Shown here: positions 1 to 8,786 of the stretch, one piece after another | Position numbering within the stretch: the first letter of the stretch is position 1 | Layout: every line of letters starts with the position of its first letter | Origin: Euperipatoides rowelli | Taxonomy: Eukaryota > Onychophora > Udeonychophora > Euonychophora > Peripatopsidae | DNA: 13,280 nt | Strand: one strand, 5' to 3' | NCBI GenBank assembly: GCA_003024985.2 | Contig: PXIH01S0000803.1 | The notes under the pieces: model-generated | Seen by the model: only the letters and a program-made list of their open reading frames with translations | Told to the model about the DNA's origin: nothing | Databases searched by the model: none | Program-made: the position numbers and the translations under genes

Positions 1-110
1 ACTATTCTTTGAAAAACGGGACATTATCAAGTCCCAAAGCATTCTCTGGGGACACCGGGACTGTATCTTTAAAAACGGGACGAATGGGATCCCTATGAAT
101 CTACGGTAAT
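1..110. repeat. Imperfect repeat with a period of about 59 bp, rich in GGGAC and GTCCC words
   Basis: The segment tctttgaaaaacgggac (6-22) recurs as tctttaaaaacgggac (66-81). After each copy comes a short inverted partner: GGGAC...GTCCC in the first and GGGAC...GGGATCCC in the second, with another GGGAC at 57-61. The composition is clearly richer in G+C than the surrounding DNA. It looks like the inner edge of a repeat or satellite cut by the window start. The family is not recognised. Confidence 0.45.
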
Positions 111-368
111 GCGATTATTTACTAAATCTCCAATTATAGCAACCAATTACTACTATTAATCTTAAAAATAAAATTGGATTAAACAAATATAGAAATAAAT
201 ATGAGAATACAAAATATATGATCTTGTTTAAATAATTTCCTAATGTAGCTAACACAAAAGCTTAGTGTCGTGATTAAAGAAATTTAAGGAACCATAGCCG
301 TATTTTGTAAATGAAAAACTAATAGATGTTAGTCTGCTGCAGTTTTTCAGTAAGACACCAAGTAGAAA

Positions 369-386
369 TTTTTTTTTTTTTTTTTT
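369..386. repeat. Poly-T tract (18 bp)
   Basis: An uninterrupted run of 18 T. It could be a simple homopolymer or the reverse-complemented poly-A tail of an old retroposed copy. No recognisable element body adjoins it. Confidence 0.6.
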
Positions 387-1477
387 AAACTTATTCTTGC
401 TTTTGGATAGAACAAGCATAAACTTCGATTAAATTATTTATTCCATTAATATATTAGGCAGAGCCTTATTACAAAATTAAAAAATAAAACAAACTAAAAA
501 AAAATACAGTTGGCACTAATAAAGTCAAATAAAATGGAAATGTTTACATGAATTGTTAATTTACAGGGATATCATATGTAATAACTTTGCAATTAGTTGC
601 AAGAATTACTATAAGGTATTTAATAATTATACAGAAATTTAGACTTGGATGAAAAGTAAACTGAGATAATGAATTCATAAGTGAATATTCTTAAGAAATA
701 TTGTCTTACTTTCGGTTTTGAATTCACTATATAGGCTAATTATGATTTCTAAAGCAAATTGTAAAAAAGAAATGTTATTTTAAAACACTCTCATTATGTG
801 ATAATATATTTCTGATATAATAATAGGATTTCAATCTTCCCACTATAACAACAGTATTGTTTGAATGATCTGATCTTTTGTATATGATATTGCATTATTA
901 TTCATTTTTTTTCTAATCAAATTTATTTTTTATAGGCCCTATAAATGTCTATTTATTTTACTTAACGTAGGATCTAGAATAGTATCTTATAATGTAGTTC
1001 CTGAAACATGTTAATCTAATCCAGAAATGGATATAATACTTAGTTACTGCCATTGTACAAGTTAAAATAAAAATTATTCATTGAGTTCGTTTAAAAGTTC
1101 CAGTCATTTAAATTCTAGATGAGTCCGATGATTCTTCAATATGTTTTGTCCAATTTATTTAGGTCACTTTTGTTACAATAAGAAATGGCAAGAAAGCAAT
1201 AGTCATGGGTAGGGACAAAATAAACTATAAATTGTTGTACATATTTGGTACAATTTTATTGAGATTTAAAAACAATTCCAATAACCCTAGAAATAATTTT
1301 AATTCATGAAGTAATCAGTAATCAATTAACTATTCAAAGACAAAATCTAATTATAATAATTTTTTAAGCAATAGATCATGTGAAACTGCACCAAGGCTGA
1401 TAACTGAAACTCGTTTATTAATCCTTTGTAGTAAAATTGGACTACTGTAATACAACTACAACATTAATTAACAAGGG

Positions 1478-1635
1478 AAAGTATTATAGTAATGTAAGTG
1501 TTAACTATTGTTATAAAAGTTATCACTAGATGGCATCACTATACAATACAATTACTGTATTAGAATGTGTTGTATAGTGATGCCATCTAGTGATAACTTT
1601 TATAACAGTTAACACTTACATTACTATAATATTTT
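1478..1635. mobile_element. Long foldback (MITE-like) element with near-perfect arms of about 70 bp
   Basis: The left arm 1478-1550 is the reverse complement of the right arm 1566-1635. The only differences are three extra bases in the left arm near 1507-1509 (TTAACTATTG against TTAACTG), one mismatch near each end of the arm, and a 15-base unpaired loop at 1551-1565. No open reading frame fits inside, so this is a non-autonomous foldback element or MITE. No clear target-site duplication is visible in the flanks. The high arm identity suggests recent insertion or arm homogenisation. Each arm contains CACTAGATGGCA (1524-1535, and as its complement at 1581-1592), which resembles the CTCF core motif. 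Confidence 0.85.
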
Positions 1636-2226
1636 GACAATGTGGAATGTACAGTATGTTGAGAATTAGAACGTTATGTTAGGCAAGGTGAGATTTTATT
1701 CAAGTTTAAGAGATGTGCAACTTGTTTTTTTAGCCTTTTCTTCTTTAATCTGTCTCTACATGAAGTCCAAAATCTTGGGAAATTGGTATTATCAACCCGA
1801 TTTACCAAAAAGGCAACCCTAATTCTTATATTTTATAGGTCCCTAACCTTTATATTAGCCACATCTAAAATTTTAGAAAAATTAATTTAATAAGACATGA
1901 TATCAACAATTGTCAAAGAGTTTGCACCTTAGATAGTTCTAGTGATTTCATGTTTTTCAGGTCATTATGCATGTTTTGCTTTTTTTTTTTTTATCATTTA
2001 AGAAATCATTGAGACCATTATCATATAATGTGTGGTTAATGAGAAATTGTGTTTTTTTTTTTCTGGAATCTTAGAAAGAACTAGGGATTGTTTAAATTTT
2101 TTTAAAGATCTTTTTTTTTTTTAACTAATCAGGTTTGAAATAGACGAAATGCTTCTTTGTTTAGCTGGTAATCAGTTATTTTAAATGACAAATGATCACT
2201 AATTAAATTAATCGTGAGTCATGACC

Positions 2227-2249
2227 CAATATATTAGATTAATATATTG
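2227..2249. repeat. Perfect short palindrome, 10-bp arms
   Basis: CAATATATTA (2227-2236) and TAATATATTG (2240-2249) are exact reverse complements separated by GAT. The AT-rich hairpin lies 9 bp before an 18-bp tandem duplication, so this spot may be prone to slippage. Confidence 0.6.
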
Positions 2250-2258
2250 TGATTCTCT

Positions 2259-2294
2259 TTCTTTATCTTTGCAATATTCTTTATCTTTGCAATA
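2259..2294. repeat. Perfect 18-bp tandem duplication
   Basis: TTCTTTATCTTTGCAATA occurs twice head to tail (2259-2276 and 2277-2294) without a mismatch, as expected from a recent replication-slippage duplication. No function is evident. Confidence 0.85.
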
Positions 2295-2597
2295 AAAAAG
2301 TCTCCATAGAACAATTATCTCAATAGAATAAGAATGGAGATTGATAATCTGCTGATGCTTTATGGTAATATCTTACATAAAGTCCAAATATATATACTGT
2401 GTATATACTAGTATACTGTACATGTAGCATGTCCACATAAATATAAACATTAGTGCTCAACTATTTTTAGTCCATTTATTTAAAAAAAAAATTCCCTTCC
2501 CCTCTAAATCAGCATACCCTATTCATAAAAAGACTAAACTATTCTTTAATGTTGTGGTTTTTATTTTTTAACTTTTATATTTTTAAAGGTACTTATA

Positions 2598-2611
2598 TAC
2601 CGGTACCGGTA
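2598..2611. repeat. 14-bp perfect palindrome TACCGGTACCGGTA
   Basis: The sequence equals its own reverse complement. It is a rare G+C-containing word in this AT-rich stretch and sits about 30 bp before the first recognised exon. The related palindrome AAGTACCGGTACTT occurs at 6476-6489. They share TACCGGTA and may be fragments of a genome-wide simple repeat. Confidence 0.5.
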
Positions 2612-2642
2612 ATGTTAGTTAATTTTTTTTGTTTTTTAATAG

Positions 2643-2726
2643 ATTAAAAGCTTGAAGTTTCAATATGCAGAAGACAATTTTATTTGGGAGATTCCTGCCT
2701 GGACTGACACACAGCAGCTGAGTAGG
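2643..2726 (+). CDS. GDPGP1: GDPGP1 internal exon a (28 codons), N-terminal region
   Basis: This exon follows a strong pyrimidine-rich acceptor (TTTTTTGTTTTTTAATAG) and ends before the donor GTAAGA. It translates to IKSLKFQYAEDNF followed by IWEIPAWTDTQQLSR. The aromatic-x-Tyr-x-x-x-Asp pattern (FQYAEDNF) matches the weakly conserved N-terminal segment of GDPGP1 proteins (FVYGQKDL in human, from memory), and the next part leads into the conserved FD-x-x-L-C segment of the following exon. There is a TAG directly upstream in frame (2640-2642) and no in-frame ATG, so translation cannot begin here and another exon must come first. A second AG at 2649-2650 could shorten the exon, but using it would leave the frame out of step. 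This is the least conserved of the four exons; the fit rests mainly on phase, splice sites and continuity. Confidence 0.8.
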
Positions 2727-3127
2727 GTAAGAAATGAAAATTAAGAAAGCATTATTGCATTAATTTGTAGTACAATTTTATAATTGATAGGCATGATAGC
2801 TTTAGGAGTGGATTATCTTATAGGTCCAATTTTTTTTTAAAAAAAAAGAACTAAATATTAATTTCTCCCTGAGCTTGTATTGTCTTAAAACTAAATGCTT
2901 TCCTTAAATTGAAAAATTTTATGTAAGAAGCTATAATTGTACATATAAATGTTTTTTGGTAATGCCAGATCACAATTGCTTCCATATGAAATAAACATTT
3001 TCTAATCTAGACCTATATATCATTACCTCAATTTTGTATCACTCCGCATTGTAGATATAATCTAAAAATTAATTTTATGCATTTAGTGTTAAAATTTATG
3101 TGTTTTAATCTTTCAAATGTGTTATAG
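2727..3127 (+). other. GDPGP1 intron, 401 bp, phase 0
   Basis: Bounded by GTAAGA and TTATAG. AT-rich, with a T-run abutting an A-run at 2829-2847. I see no gene or structured element in it. Confidence 0.85.
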
Positions 3128-3244
3128 TTTGATGAGATGTTGTGCCAAACATGGGATCGTGCTATGGACAAAGGATATTTTAATTATAATTTAGATCATG
3201 TCAAAACCAAAATACTTGATGGATCCATGGGATTTGTTGCCCAG
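3128..3244 (+). CDS. GDPGP1: GDPGP1 internal exon b (39 codons), FD-x-x-LC to GFVAQ segment
   Basis: Preceded by TGTTATAG and followed by GTAAAA. It begins FDEMLCQTWDRAMDKGYF and ends KILDGSMGFVAQ. The spacing of FD-x-x-L-C-x-x-W, the basic/acidic helix, the -F-Y-x-L- segment, the ILDG turn and the ending GFVAQ matches GDPGP1 of other animals residue by residue (human FDAALCSAW and ILPGAVGFVAQ, from memory). The final Q is followed in the next exon by LN, rebuilding the family signature FVAQLN across a 4.5-kb intron. The G+C content is visibly higher than that of the flanking introns. This exon and the next carry the strongest family evidence in the window. Confidence 0.93.
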
Positions 3245-3982
3245 GTAAAATTAATTAACTTTATATTTCATTAATTTCTTTCAAATTGAAATTAACATAA
3301 ATTTTGTCTCAGTTTTTTTTTTAATTCTATTGTGTTTCTGAAGATTTGTAATATGCATATTAAATGAATTTATTCAAATAATATCATATAGTTTCAATCT
3401 GGAATCTATTTAATGAACTAAATAAAATTATACTTATTTAAAACTTGCAACACACATGGAAATTAAATTAAAAAATAGCATTTTTTTTTAATTATTACAA
3501 TTAATATAGCCTATACTGTGTATGGCTATTTCTTAGTTCAGGTTATCAATACTGTGTCATAGGCATGCAAATTTTAACTTAATATGTGAACTCAGATTTT
3601 TTTACCCTTAAAACATCCTAAACCAAAATTCCCAAATAGTTTATAAAAATATATTATATTTCATGTCTTTGAAAAATTATGTTGAAGGGACTAATACACA
3701 TTTAATCCCACATGTAAAAATGTCCCCAAGACGACTCATTGTATCCACATTTTAATCATTTATAATAACTTATACTATTGCAAATAGAACAAAAAAATAT
3801 TAACTTAATATACTGTATAATGTTTATTAATATTAATTTAAAATGTAAGAGGCACAACAGAAAACCATAAAAAAACAGAACAAAATGTTTTGTTTTTTCA
3901 ATATTACGAACTTGTAAAATCTACTTCAAACAAGGGCAGTCTTATTGCTTCACAGTTAATATAATTAAAATTTAATTAAAGC

Positions 3983-4153
3983 TTTTTAGTCATATAGTAA
4001 TAAAATCAATAGAAATTATTGTATAAAATACCACAGGTAATTTGGACATACTAATATATGGTATATAGTGCGGGTATGGTATTTTTGTCCAAAATATCTA
4101 CATTATATTTTGTGTAACTTGCAAAAAATTCATGTTATAATAAGACTAAAAAA
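3983..4153. mobile_element. MITE-like element, copy A (interrupted)
   Basis: It starts TTTTTAGTCATATAGTA and ends ATAAGACTAAAAAA, degenerate inverted ends matching those of copy B. The interior ATTGTATAAAATA...TTTTGTGTAACTTGCAA and the right flank CATTGTAGATTATTATTAGCTG both match copy B in the same orientation, so the homologous unit reaches beyond the inverted ends to about 4205. Copy A is longer because of an insertion at about 4038-4100. It has no coding capacity. The ends are more diverged than in copy B, so A looks older or is the interrupted copy. Confidence 0.6.
4041..4093. mobile_element. Small nested insertion with TTTGGACA inverted ends
   Basis: TTTGGACA at 4041-4048 is the exact reverse complement of TGTCCAAA at 4086-4093. 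The 53-bp segment between and including them is absent from the matching position of copy B (ATAACTACAGTG-TTTTGTATAACTTGCAA), so it reads as an insertion into copy A. It contains two near-repeats of TATGGTAT. No target-site duplication is clear. Confidence 0.5.
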
Positions 4154-4218
4154 GTTTAATTTATCATTGTAGATTATTATTAGCTGTAAATTACTGTAAT
4201 GTATTAAAAAGTTAAGAC

Positions 4219-4329
4219 TTTTTAGTCATACTGTAGCAGTAAAATAAATAATAATTCTTATATAAAATAACTACAGTGTTTTGTATAACTTGCAATAATT
4301 CCATTGCTACAGTATAATATGACTAAAAA
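4219..4329. mobile_element. MITE-like element, copy B, inverted ends of about 20 bp
   Basis: The left end TTTTTAGTCATACTGTAGCA pairs with the right end TGCTACAGTATAATATGACT...AAAAA, apart from three extra bases in the right end. The 111-bp body has no open frame. It aligns in the same orientation with copy A about 235 bp upstream, including sequence to its right (ATTGTAGACTATTATTAACTGC). This suggests a tandem segmental duplication of an already inserted element rather than two independent insertions. The inverted end includes TACTGTA, a word that is in excess across the window. Confidence 0.65.
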
Positions 4330-4452
4330 TATAACATTATTGTAGACTATTATTAACTGCAAACTTGTTAGTGTATAATAGTAATCTATTATTCAAATTG
4401 TTAATTTATTGACCTTTTTCATCTTGTCCACCATATTTTCATACATTCAGCA

Positions 4453-4515
4453 TGTGAAGGGTTACAACTATAGGTAGCAAATTGTGAAGGGTTACAACTA
4501 TAGGTAGCAAATTGT
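4453..4515. repeat. Perfect 30-bp tandem duplication
   Basis: The unit beginning TGTGAAGGGTTACAACTA and ending TAGGTAGCAAAT is present at 4453-4482 and 4483-4512 with no mismatch, then the first three bases (TGT) of a third unit. This is a young duplication, possibly variable in copy number between individuals. Confidence 0.9.
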
Positions 4516-6475
4516 ATAAAAATAGGCATAATTTGATAATTTATTAAAGTGGGAATACCAAAGTTCAATGAAGAACTATCACATTGTTAGTATACATTAA
4601 CAGCTGAATTAAAGCAATTTAAAATCATTTGCACATTTAATTGTTTGAAATCCAGTGATAAGACTCCATCAACATGGTCAAAAATGCTAATATAATTTTT
4701 TTAAAAGCAAAGACGTTAAAAAAATATCACCTAATGATAAATTTAATTAAAAAATAATAGTGTCAACAGACGTATTCGTCAATAGCTAACATTTTGAATT
4801 ATTTAAACTATTCGATACTTTTTTACCGTCAATAAAAAATTTAGTTCATTTCGTTAGTTTCGTTTCAAACTTTCTAACCCTGCTCGATAAGTGGATTACT
4901 TCGTGAAGTTTGTTTTTCATAATGGCTGACAAAAAAGTTTTCATTGCTTCAACTTGGATTTATTAAAGGGATTGAAATTATGTAAAAACTGAGTGATTAC
5001 AATATTTTAGATGATGGGATAGCGATAATTTTTGTTTTAATCGTCTGCAATACTAATCATGAATTTTACATCCATTTTTTTTTTGTGGGAGAATACATCG
5101 ATTTTAAATATCCCCATAAGTAAGACTGAGCAAGTCTTTACCTGAAAGGATAAATGCTGTAATTTGAAAATGCTAATCTTTGTAAAATAGGCTCCGATAC
5201 AAACATTTTTTTTTTTCATTTTAATAATAAGTTAGAATTTCATCTTCAATTGCATCGGAATATTATTGTTGCATAAAAGTATACTAAACTATTTTATTAT
5301 GATCGAGTAATTTGCTATTCAGAAAGGGCTAACCTTGATCGTTTGTCTATAAAATTAAATGTTCACATGACCAGGTACAAACCAATTTAATGAAACGCAC
5401 TAATGACGAACATGCCTAACTGTAATGAATGTCATTTGTCTAGTTTTATTGTGAGCGTTAATATTAAATATTTCTAAATAGATATGATCAGCACATGGTT
5501 ATCTTATTTCAAAAATAAATTGAGAGTTTTACATTTTATTACAGCTTAAACAGTAATTCACGTGGAAGAAAAATATAATTTTGCTAAAATATGAATTAAC
5601 ACCAAATTGAAAGCATTAAAATCAGTCGTCTATTTATTATCAATATTTTCCATTTTGAAATCCCTGTTGTAAATTAGGACTCAACTCAGCCATCTTAAAA
5701 ATAAATAAAATATGTTTAATAATCTAAAATTTAAATGCTCAAAATAGTCTTTAACGTTAATAACACATAAAATTTGTACATTCTAAGAATAACATATTTT
5801 ACAACTAAATATTAGGCTAGTTGATAACACAAAATTACAAAGTCATTTTAATATAAAGCCAACAAATTAATAACAAGTGCTAACATGACTATAAATAATA
5901 TACCGCATGAAATAAATAATGATTATTGTCATTTGAATCTTAATCTTTTTTATCTTTCATATTAGCAACTAGTAGGCTAGTCACCACTTTGTAAAGTAAT
6001 TACAAAGAATGAAAGAAGCAACAAATTGCATTTTATTAAGAGTCAGAAAACTTTCTTAAACAAATTTCACTAACGGATGGAAATATTCTTTGTTTTAAAT
6101 ATTTTTAATATAAAATTAATTTTATTTATTAGTGTTCTGAATTAATAAATAACTTGATATATTTGTGATAATTTACTTCAATAACTTAAATACCAAGCTT
6201 TTTACTCAAATTTAAATTCCATATTTTCCATTTTGACAATTGGTTTTACACACAGTATGGAATTTTGCTTGAAGATTTATTAATTGTTAAAGTTTTGCAC
6301 TTAAATTCATTCAGATAATATTTATGTTTTTAATATATTTCTTTTTAATATCAAAACAGTATGTTTTGAATTCATCTCAAAAGAGATAATAAATTTTTCT
6401 AAAAGCTTTTTATCATGTCGAAAATAAAAATATACATTATAATTCAACATTTTTATCTATTTTTTAATTAATTAA

Positions 6476-6489
6476 AAGTACCGGTACTT
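6476..6489. repeat. 14-bp perfect palindrome AAGTACCGGTACTT
   Basis: It equals its own reverse complement and shares the core TACCGGTA with 2598-2611. In a region that is otherwise almost entirely A and T, the GTACCGGTAC block is conspicuous. No function can be assigned. Confidence 0.45.
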
Positions 6490-7785
6490 AAATATTACAT
6501 TAAAACATAATTCTATCTATATTATATCTTTGATTTCCTATGAATTAGTACGTTAAAAAATAGTCAATACTTTCCTCAGAATAAAATTTTGAAGTAGATG
6601 ATGTTATTCAGTTTAGAGTGGTATAACCTGATCTAAGAAATAGTCATTTACTATATACTGTACATTTCAACATCTCAGGTAATTAGTTCTAATAATAGAT
6701 ACAGTATAAGCAATAATTTTGAATTTCTCTTCACTCTTTTTAATTACCGTACTTTTATTGTTACAGTATAGTGTCTTTTGTTCTTATTTTTCCTCAATTT
6801 AATCTTCAGATAGACAACATGGCCATCATTTCAAAGCAAAAAAACTGTTTATTATAATCTTAAATAATAATAATTACAGGATGAAGCCAAACATTATTTG
6901 AGTCGATCATCTTGGACTTGTATTGGATTTACCATAAGTCACTTTTTTTACTTGACTTTGAGCTTGCCGATTTAAGCAGGCTGACTTGATGGCTCTACCT
7001 TGGTTTCTATCTTTATCCGTAATGTACACTAAAAACCGTTTTATCTTTCAAAGTATGTGACTACAATCTGAACAGTACATTTCTCAATGACTCATTTATA
7101 TTATTAAAGCATGATTTTAAATGGTAAAACAAATATAACAGAATAACTCTCTTTATGTATTGTATGAATTTGTAATAAAGTTTCTGTTTGACGTATAGGA
7201 TTAAGCTTTTAATCTATGGCCGCATTTCTGATTTTTTTTTCTCTTTCAACTTAATAGCTTCTTGAAAGGACTTGAGACTTGCCATGAAGGATTAATACAA
7301 CTTCTAGTCAAGCATAAATTATTTTATATATTTTGTCAGCTGTCAGCTACTATTTGTGCCAGCTATGTCATATATGGAAATATATTTTAAAGAATTTCAT
7401 TTTATTTGTTGTTATCAAGCATAGGATTACTTTTGTACCAACCTTCATTGAAATTAAAAATGTTTAAGCAACAGTCTCTGGGCTGTTTGACATGAAGGAC
7501 CCGGCTATTGTGTTTTTAAATGTTTTTAATGTTATTAGAATATACTGTATGATCTTCTCTTTAACCTTGATGCACTAAATTATAAAATGAATGCAGCATA
7601 TGGATTCATTGGCTCAAGAAGTTGATTTTTAAATTTTACCTCATCTACTTGAATACTTGAAAATATTTTGAGGCTATTTATAGATAGAAATAAATTCTTT
7701 GGAATTATTTTTTTAAAGCACTTTGTACATTTTTAAAAAAAAAATGCACTTACTAGTACAGGTAATATTTAATTTATTTTTGTAG

Positions 7786-7893
7786 CTGAACTGTAAGAGA
7801 GCTACGGAGCGGCGTAAACCTCAACCTTTTCAAAGTGTGACGCAACCTTTTAATCCATCGCAGTTTAATTTTACAAAAATCAAAAGACAAGAG
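7786..7893 (+). CDS. GDPGP1: GDPGP1 internal exon c (36 codons), LN...RRKPQ...NPSQFNFTKI segment
   Basis: The acceptor TTATTTTTGTAG precedes CTG AAC and the donor GTAATT follows GAG. It translates to LNCKRATERRKPQPFQSV followed by TQPFNPSQFNFTKIKRQE. The tract R-R-x-P-Q-x-x-x-S-V-x-Q-x-F-x-P-x-Q-F-N-F-x-K-I is the most characteristic block of the family's N-terminal half and is nearly identical in pattern to the human protein (RRPPQTIKSVRQAFDPVQFNFNKI, from memory). With five CpG dinucleotides in 108 bases it is the most CpG-dense stretch of the gene. No codon is missing between this exon and its neighbours, so no exon is hidden in either adjoining intron. Confidence 0.95.
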
Positions 7894-8400
7894 GTAATTT
7901 ATTTTTATTTTTTGTTATTTGTAGTATTAGGTATATAGTAACTAGTTTTTGTTTTTAATATTTTTTTAGAAAACTATATAGTTGAAAACAAGGATAGAAT
8001 TTCATTTAGTGATAAAAAAATATACAGTAATTATAGATCTTATATTTCTTATATACAGCTTATTTTTTTATACTGCATTCTAATTACTATACAAGATAAA
8101 TGAACACCAGATTTTTAATAACACAGCTATAAATGGGATAAGTTTGTTTGTGATATGACACAAACTACTTTGTAACATGAAACAATGGTAGTGATAAAAG
8201 TGGGGGAGGGAATGCTCACACACAAGTATTTTTCTATATTCCTAGCACTTAATGTAAGAAATTTTCTCTTTCAAAATTATTAAAGTTGTAAGTTTTTTTG
8301 TTTTTTTCTTTTAGTTTTAAAATACATTGATGTATATACAGTAATTAATATACAAATATACAGTACAAATTAATATGTGAAAAATGATGACTTTTTGCAA

Positions 8401-8460
8401 CAGGAATTGAATCACAGACCTTTGCCTTGTCGGGGTACTGCCCTAACGATTGTGCTGTAC
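8401..8460 (-). mobile_element. tRNA-derived sequence, probable SINE head (relic)
   Basis: On the minus strand this reads GCACAATCGTTAGGGCA, then CAGTACCCCGACAAGGCA, then AAGGTCTGTGATTCAATTCC. That is the order of a tRNA: D-arm (resembling GTGGTTAGAGCA), anticodon-arm region, variable loop, and T-arm with the polymerase III B-box (GATTCAATTC at 8404-8413 against the consensus GGTTCGANNC, whose conserved positions are partly mutated). The D-arm/A-box part covers about 8439-8455. The acceptor stem is not intact, so it is unlikely to be a working tRNA gene. It fits a degenerate tRNA-type SINE head or tRNA pseudogene inserted antisense in the GDPGP1 intron. The SINE body and tail are not recognised. 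Confidence 0.6.
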
Positions 8461-8544
8461 ATACAGTACCTACATCAAATCTATTCACCAATTGTATATT
8501 TGTGCATCTTTGTACCCTTCAATTCTTTTATAACACAAGATTTC

Positions 8545-8655
8545 TAAAATCTATAAGATGTTAAAGCATTTTTTAAATCTTATAGATTTTATGTGTTTGC
8601 CTTGTAAACAAAAAATCTATACGATGTTAAAGCGTTTTTAATTTTACATATAGAC
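8545..8655. repeat. Duplicated hairpin module, period about 66 bp
   Basis: TAAAATCTATAAGAT (8545-8559) pairs perfectly with ATCTTATAGATTTTA (8577-8591), giving a 15-bp stem with a 17-base loop. The left arm plus loop recurs 66 bp later as AAAATCTATACGATGTTAAA (8612-8631) followed by GCGTTTTTA. A diverged right arm CATATAGACTTT follows near 8645-8656, so the second copy can still fold imperfectly. It is most simply a duplicated small foldback repeat. Confidence 0.65.
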
Positions 8656-8786
8656 TTTATATCTAAACATTGATCAAAGTCATTCTATTTTGTTCACAAT
8701 CTGATTTTCTTTCCTATAATTTTCTGAATTAGTTGGTCAATTTTTGTACATTTATAAATACTAATTATTTATTGGTTCTTTTCTAG

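Larger units (their letters stand above)
1..2642. other. Upstream flank or 5' intron, no coding exon recognised
   Basis: The first GDPGP1 exon seen starts after an acceptor at 2641-2642 and lacks an in-frame ATG, so a start-codon exon must lie upstream. No stretch here combines an ATG, an open frame and a phase-0 donor that fits. All reading frames are broken by frequent stops. Apart from the repeats listed separately and several poly-T runs (for example near 1979, 2053 and 2110), I see nothing. It is therefore most likely intron, possibly including 5' flank. Confidence 0.5.
3245..7785 (+). other. GDPGP1 intron, 4541 bp, phase 0
   Basis: Bounded by GTAAAA and TTTTGTAG. It splits the signature FVAQ|LN, and the protein is continuous across it, so no coding exon is hidden inside. 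It carries the MITE pair near 3983-4329, the 30-bp tandem duplication at 4453-4515, a palindrome at 6476-6489 and a 10-bp-arm hairpin (6122-6131 with 6143-6152). Stretches near 4780-5010 and 6890-7030 are slightly less AT-biased with scattered CpGs, but show no gene I can support. The rest (3245-3980, 5220-6880 and 7080-7780) shows nothing beyond AT-rich sequence. Confidence 0.85.
7894..8786 (+). other. GDPGP1 intron, 893 bp, phase 0
   Basis: Bounded by GTAATT and TTTCTAG. It contains the minus-strand tRNA-like sequence near 8401-8460 and a duplicated hairpin module at 8545-8655. A short G-rich patch (GTGGGGGAGGG, near 8200) stands out from the AT-rich background. No coding sequence is seen. 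Confidence 0.85.

Noticed and set aside
2334-2364. Candidate GDPGP1 first exon starting ATGGAGATTGATAATCTG with donor GGTAATA
   Set aside because: Its 31-nt length gives a phase-1 end. Joining to the acceptor at 2642 gives an immediate stop, and using the AG at 2650 also gives a stop.
4922-4966. Start-like ATGGCTGACAAAAAAGTT (MADKKVFIASTWIY, stop)
   Set aside because: Only 14 codons, no good donor inside, and it lies in the middle of an intron. Probably chance, though the context resembles a real start.
5037-5219. Minus-strand 60-codon open frame
   Set aside because: No recognisable domain, lysine- and hydrophobic-rich composition typical of AT-rich chance frames, and it lies within an intron without splice or promoter support.
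7492-7578. Plus-strand frame MKDPAIVFLNVFNVI...
   Set aside because: Under 30 codons, hydrophobic, no family pattern, and the GDPGP1 protein is continuous across this intron.
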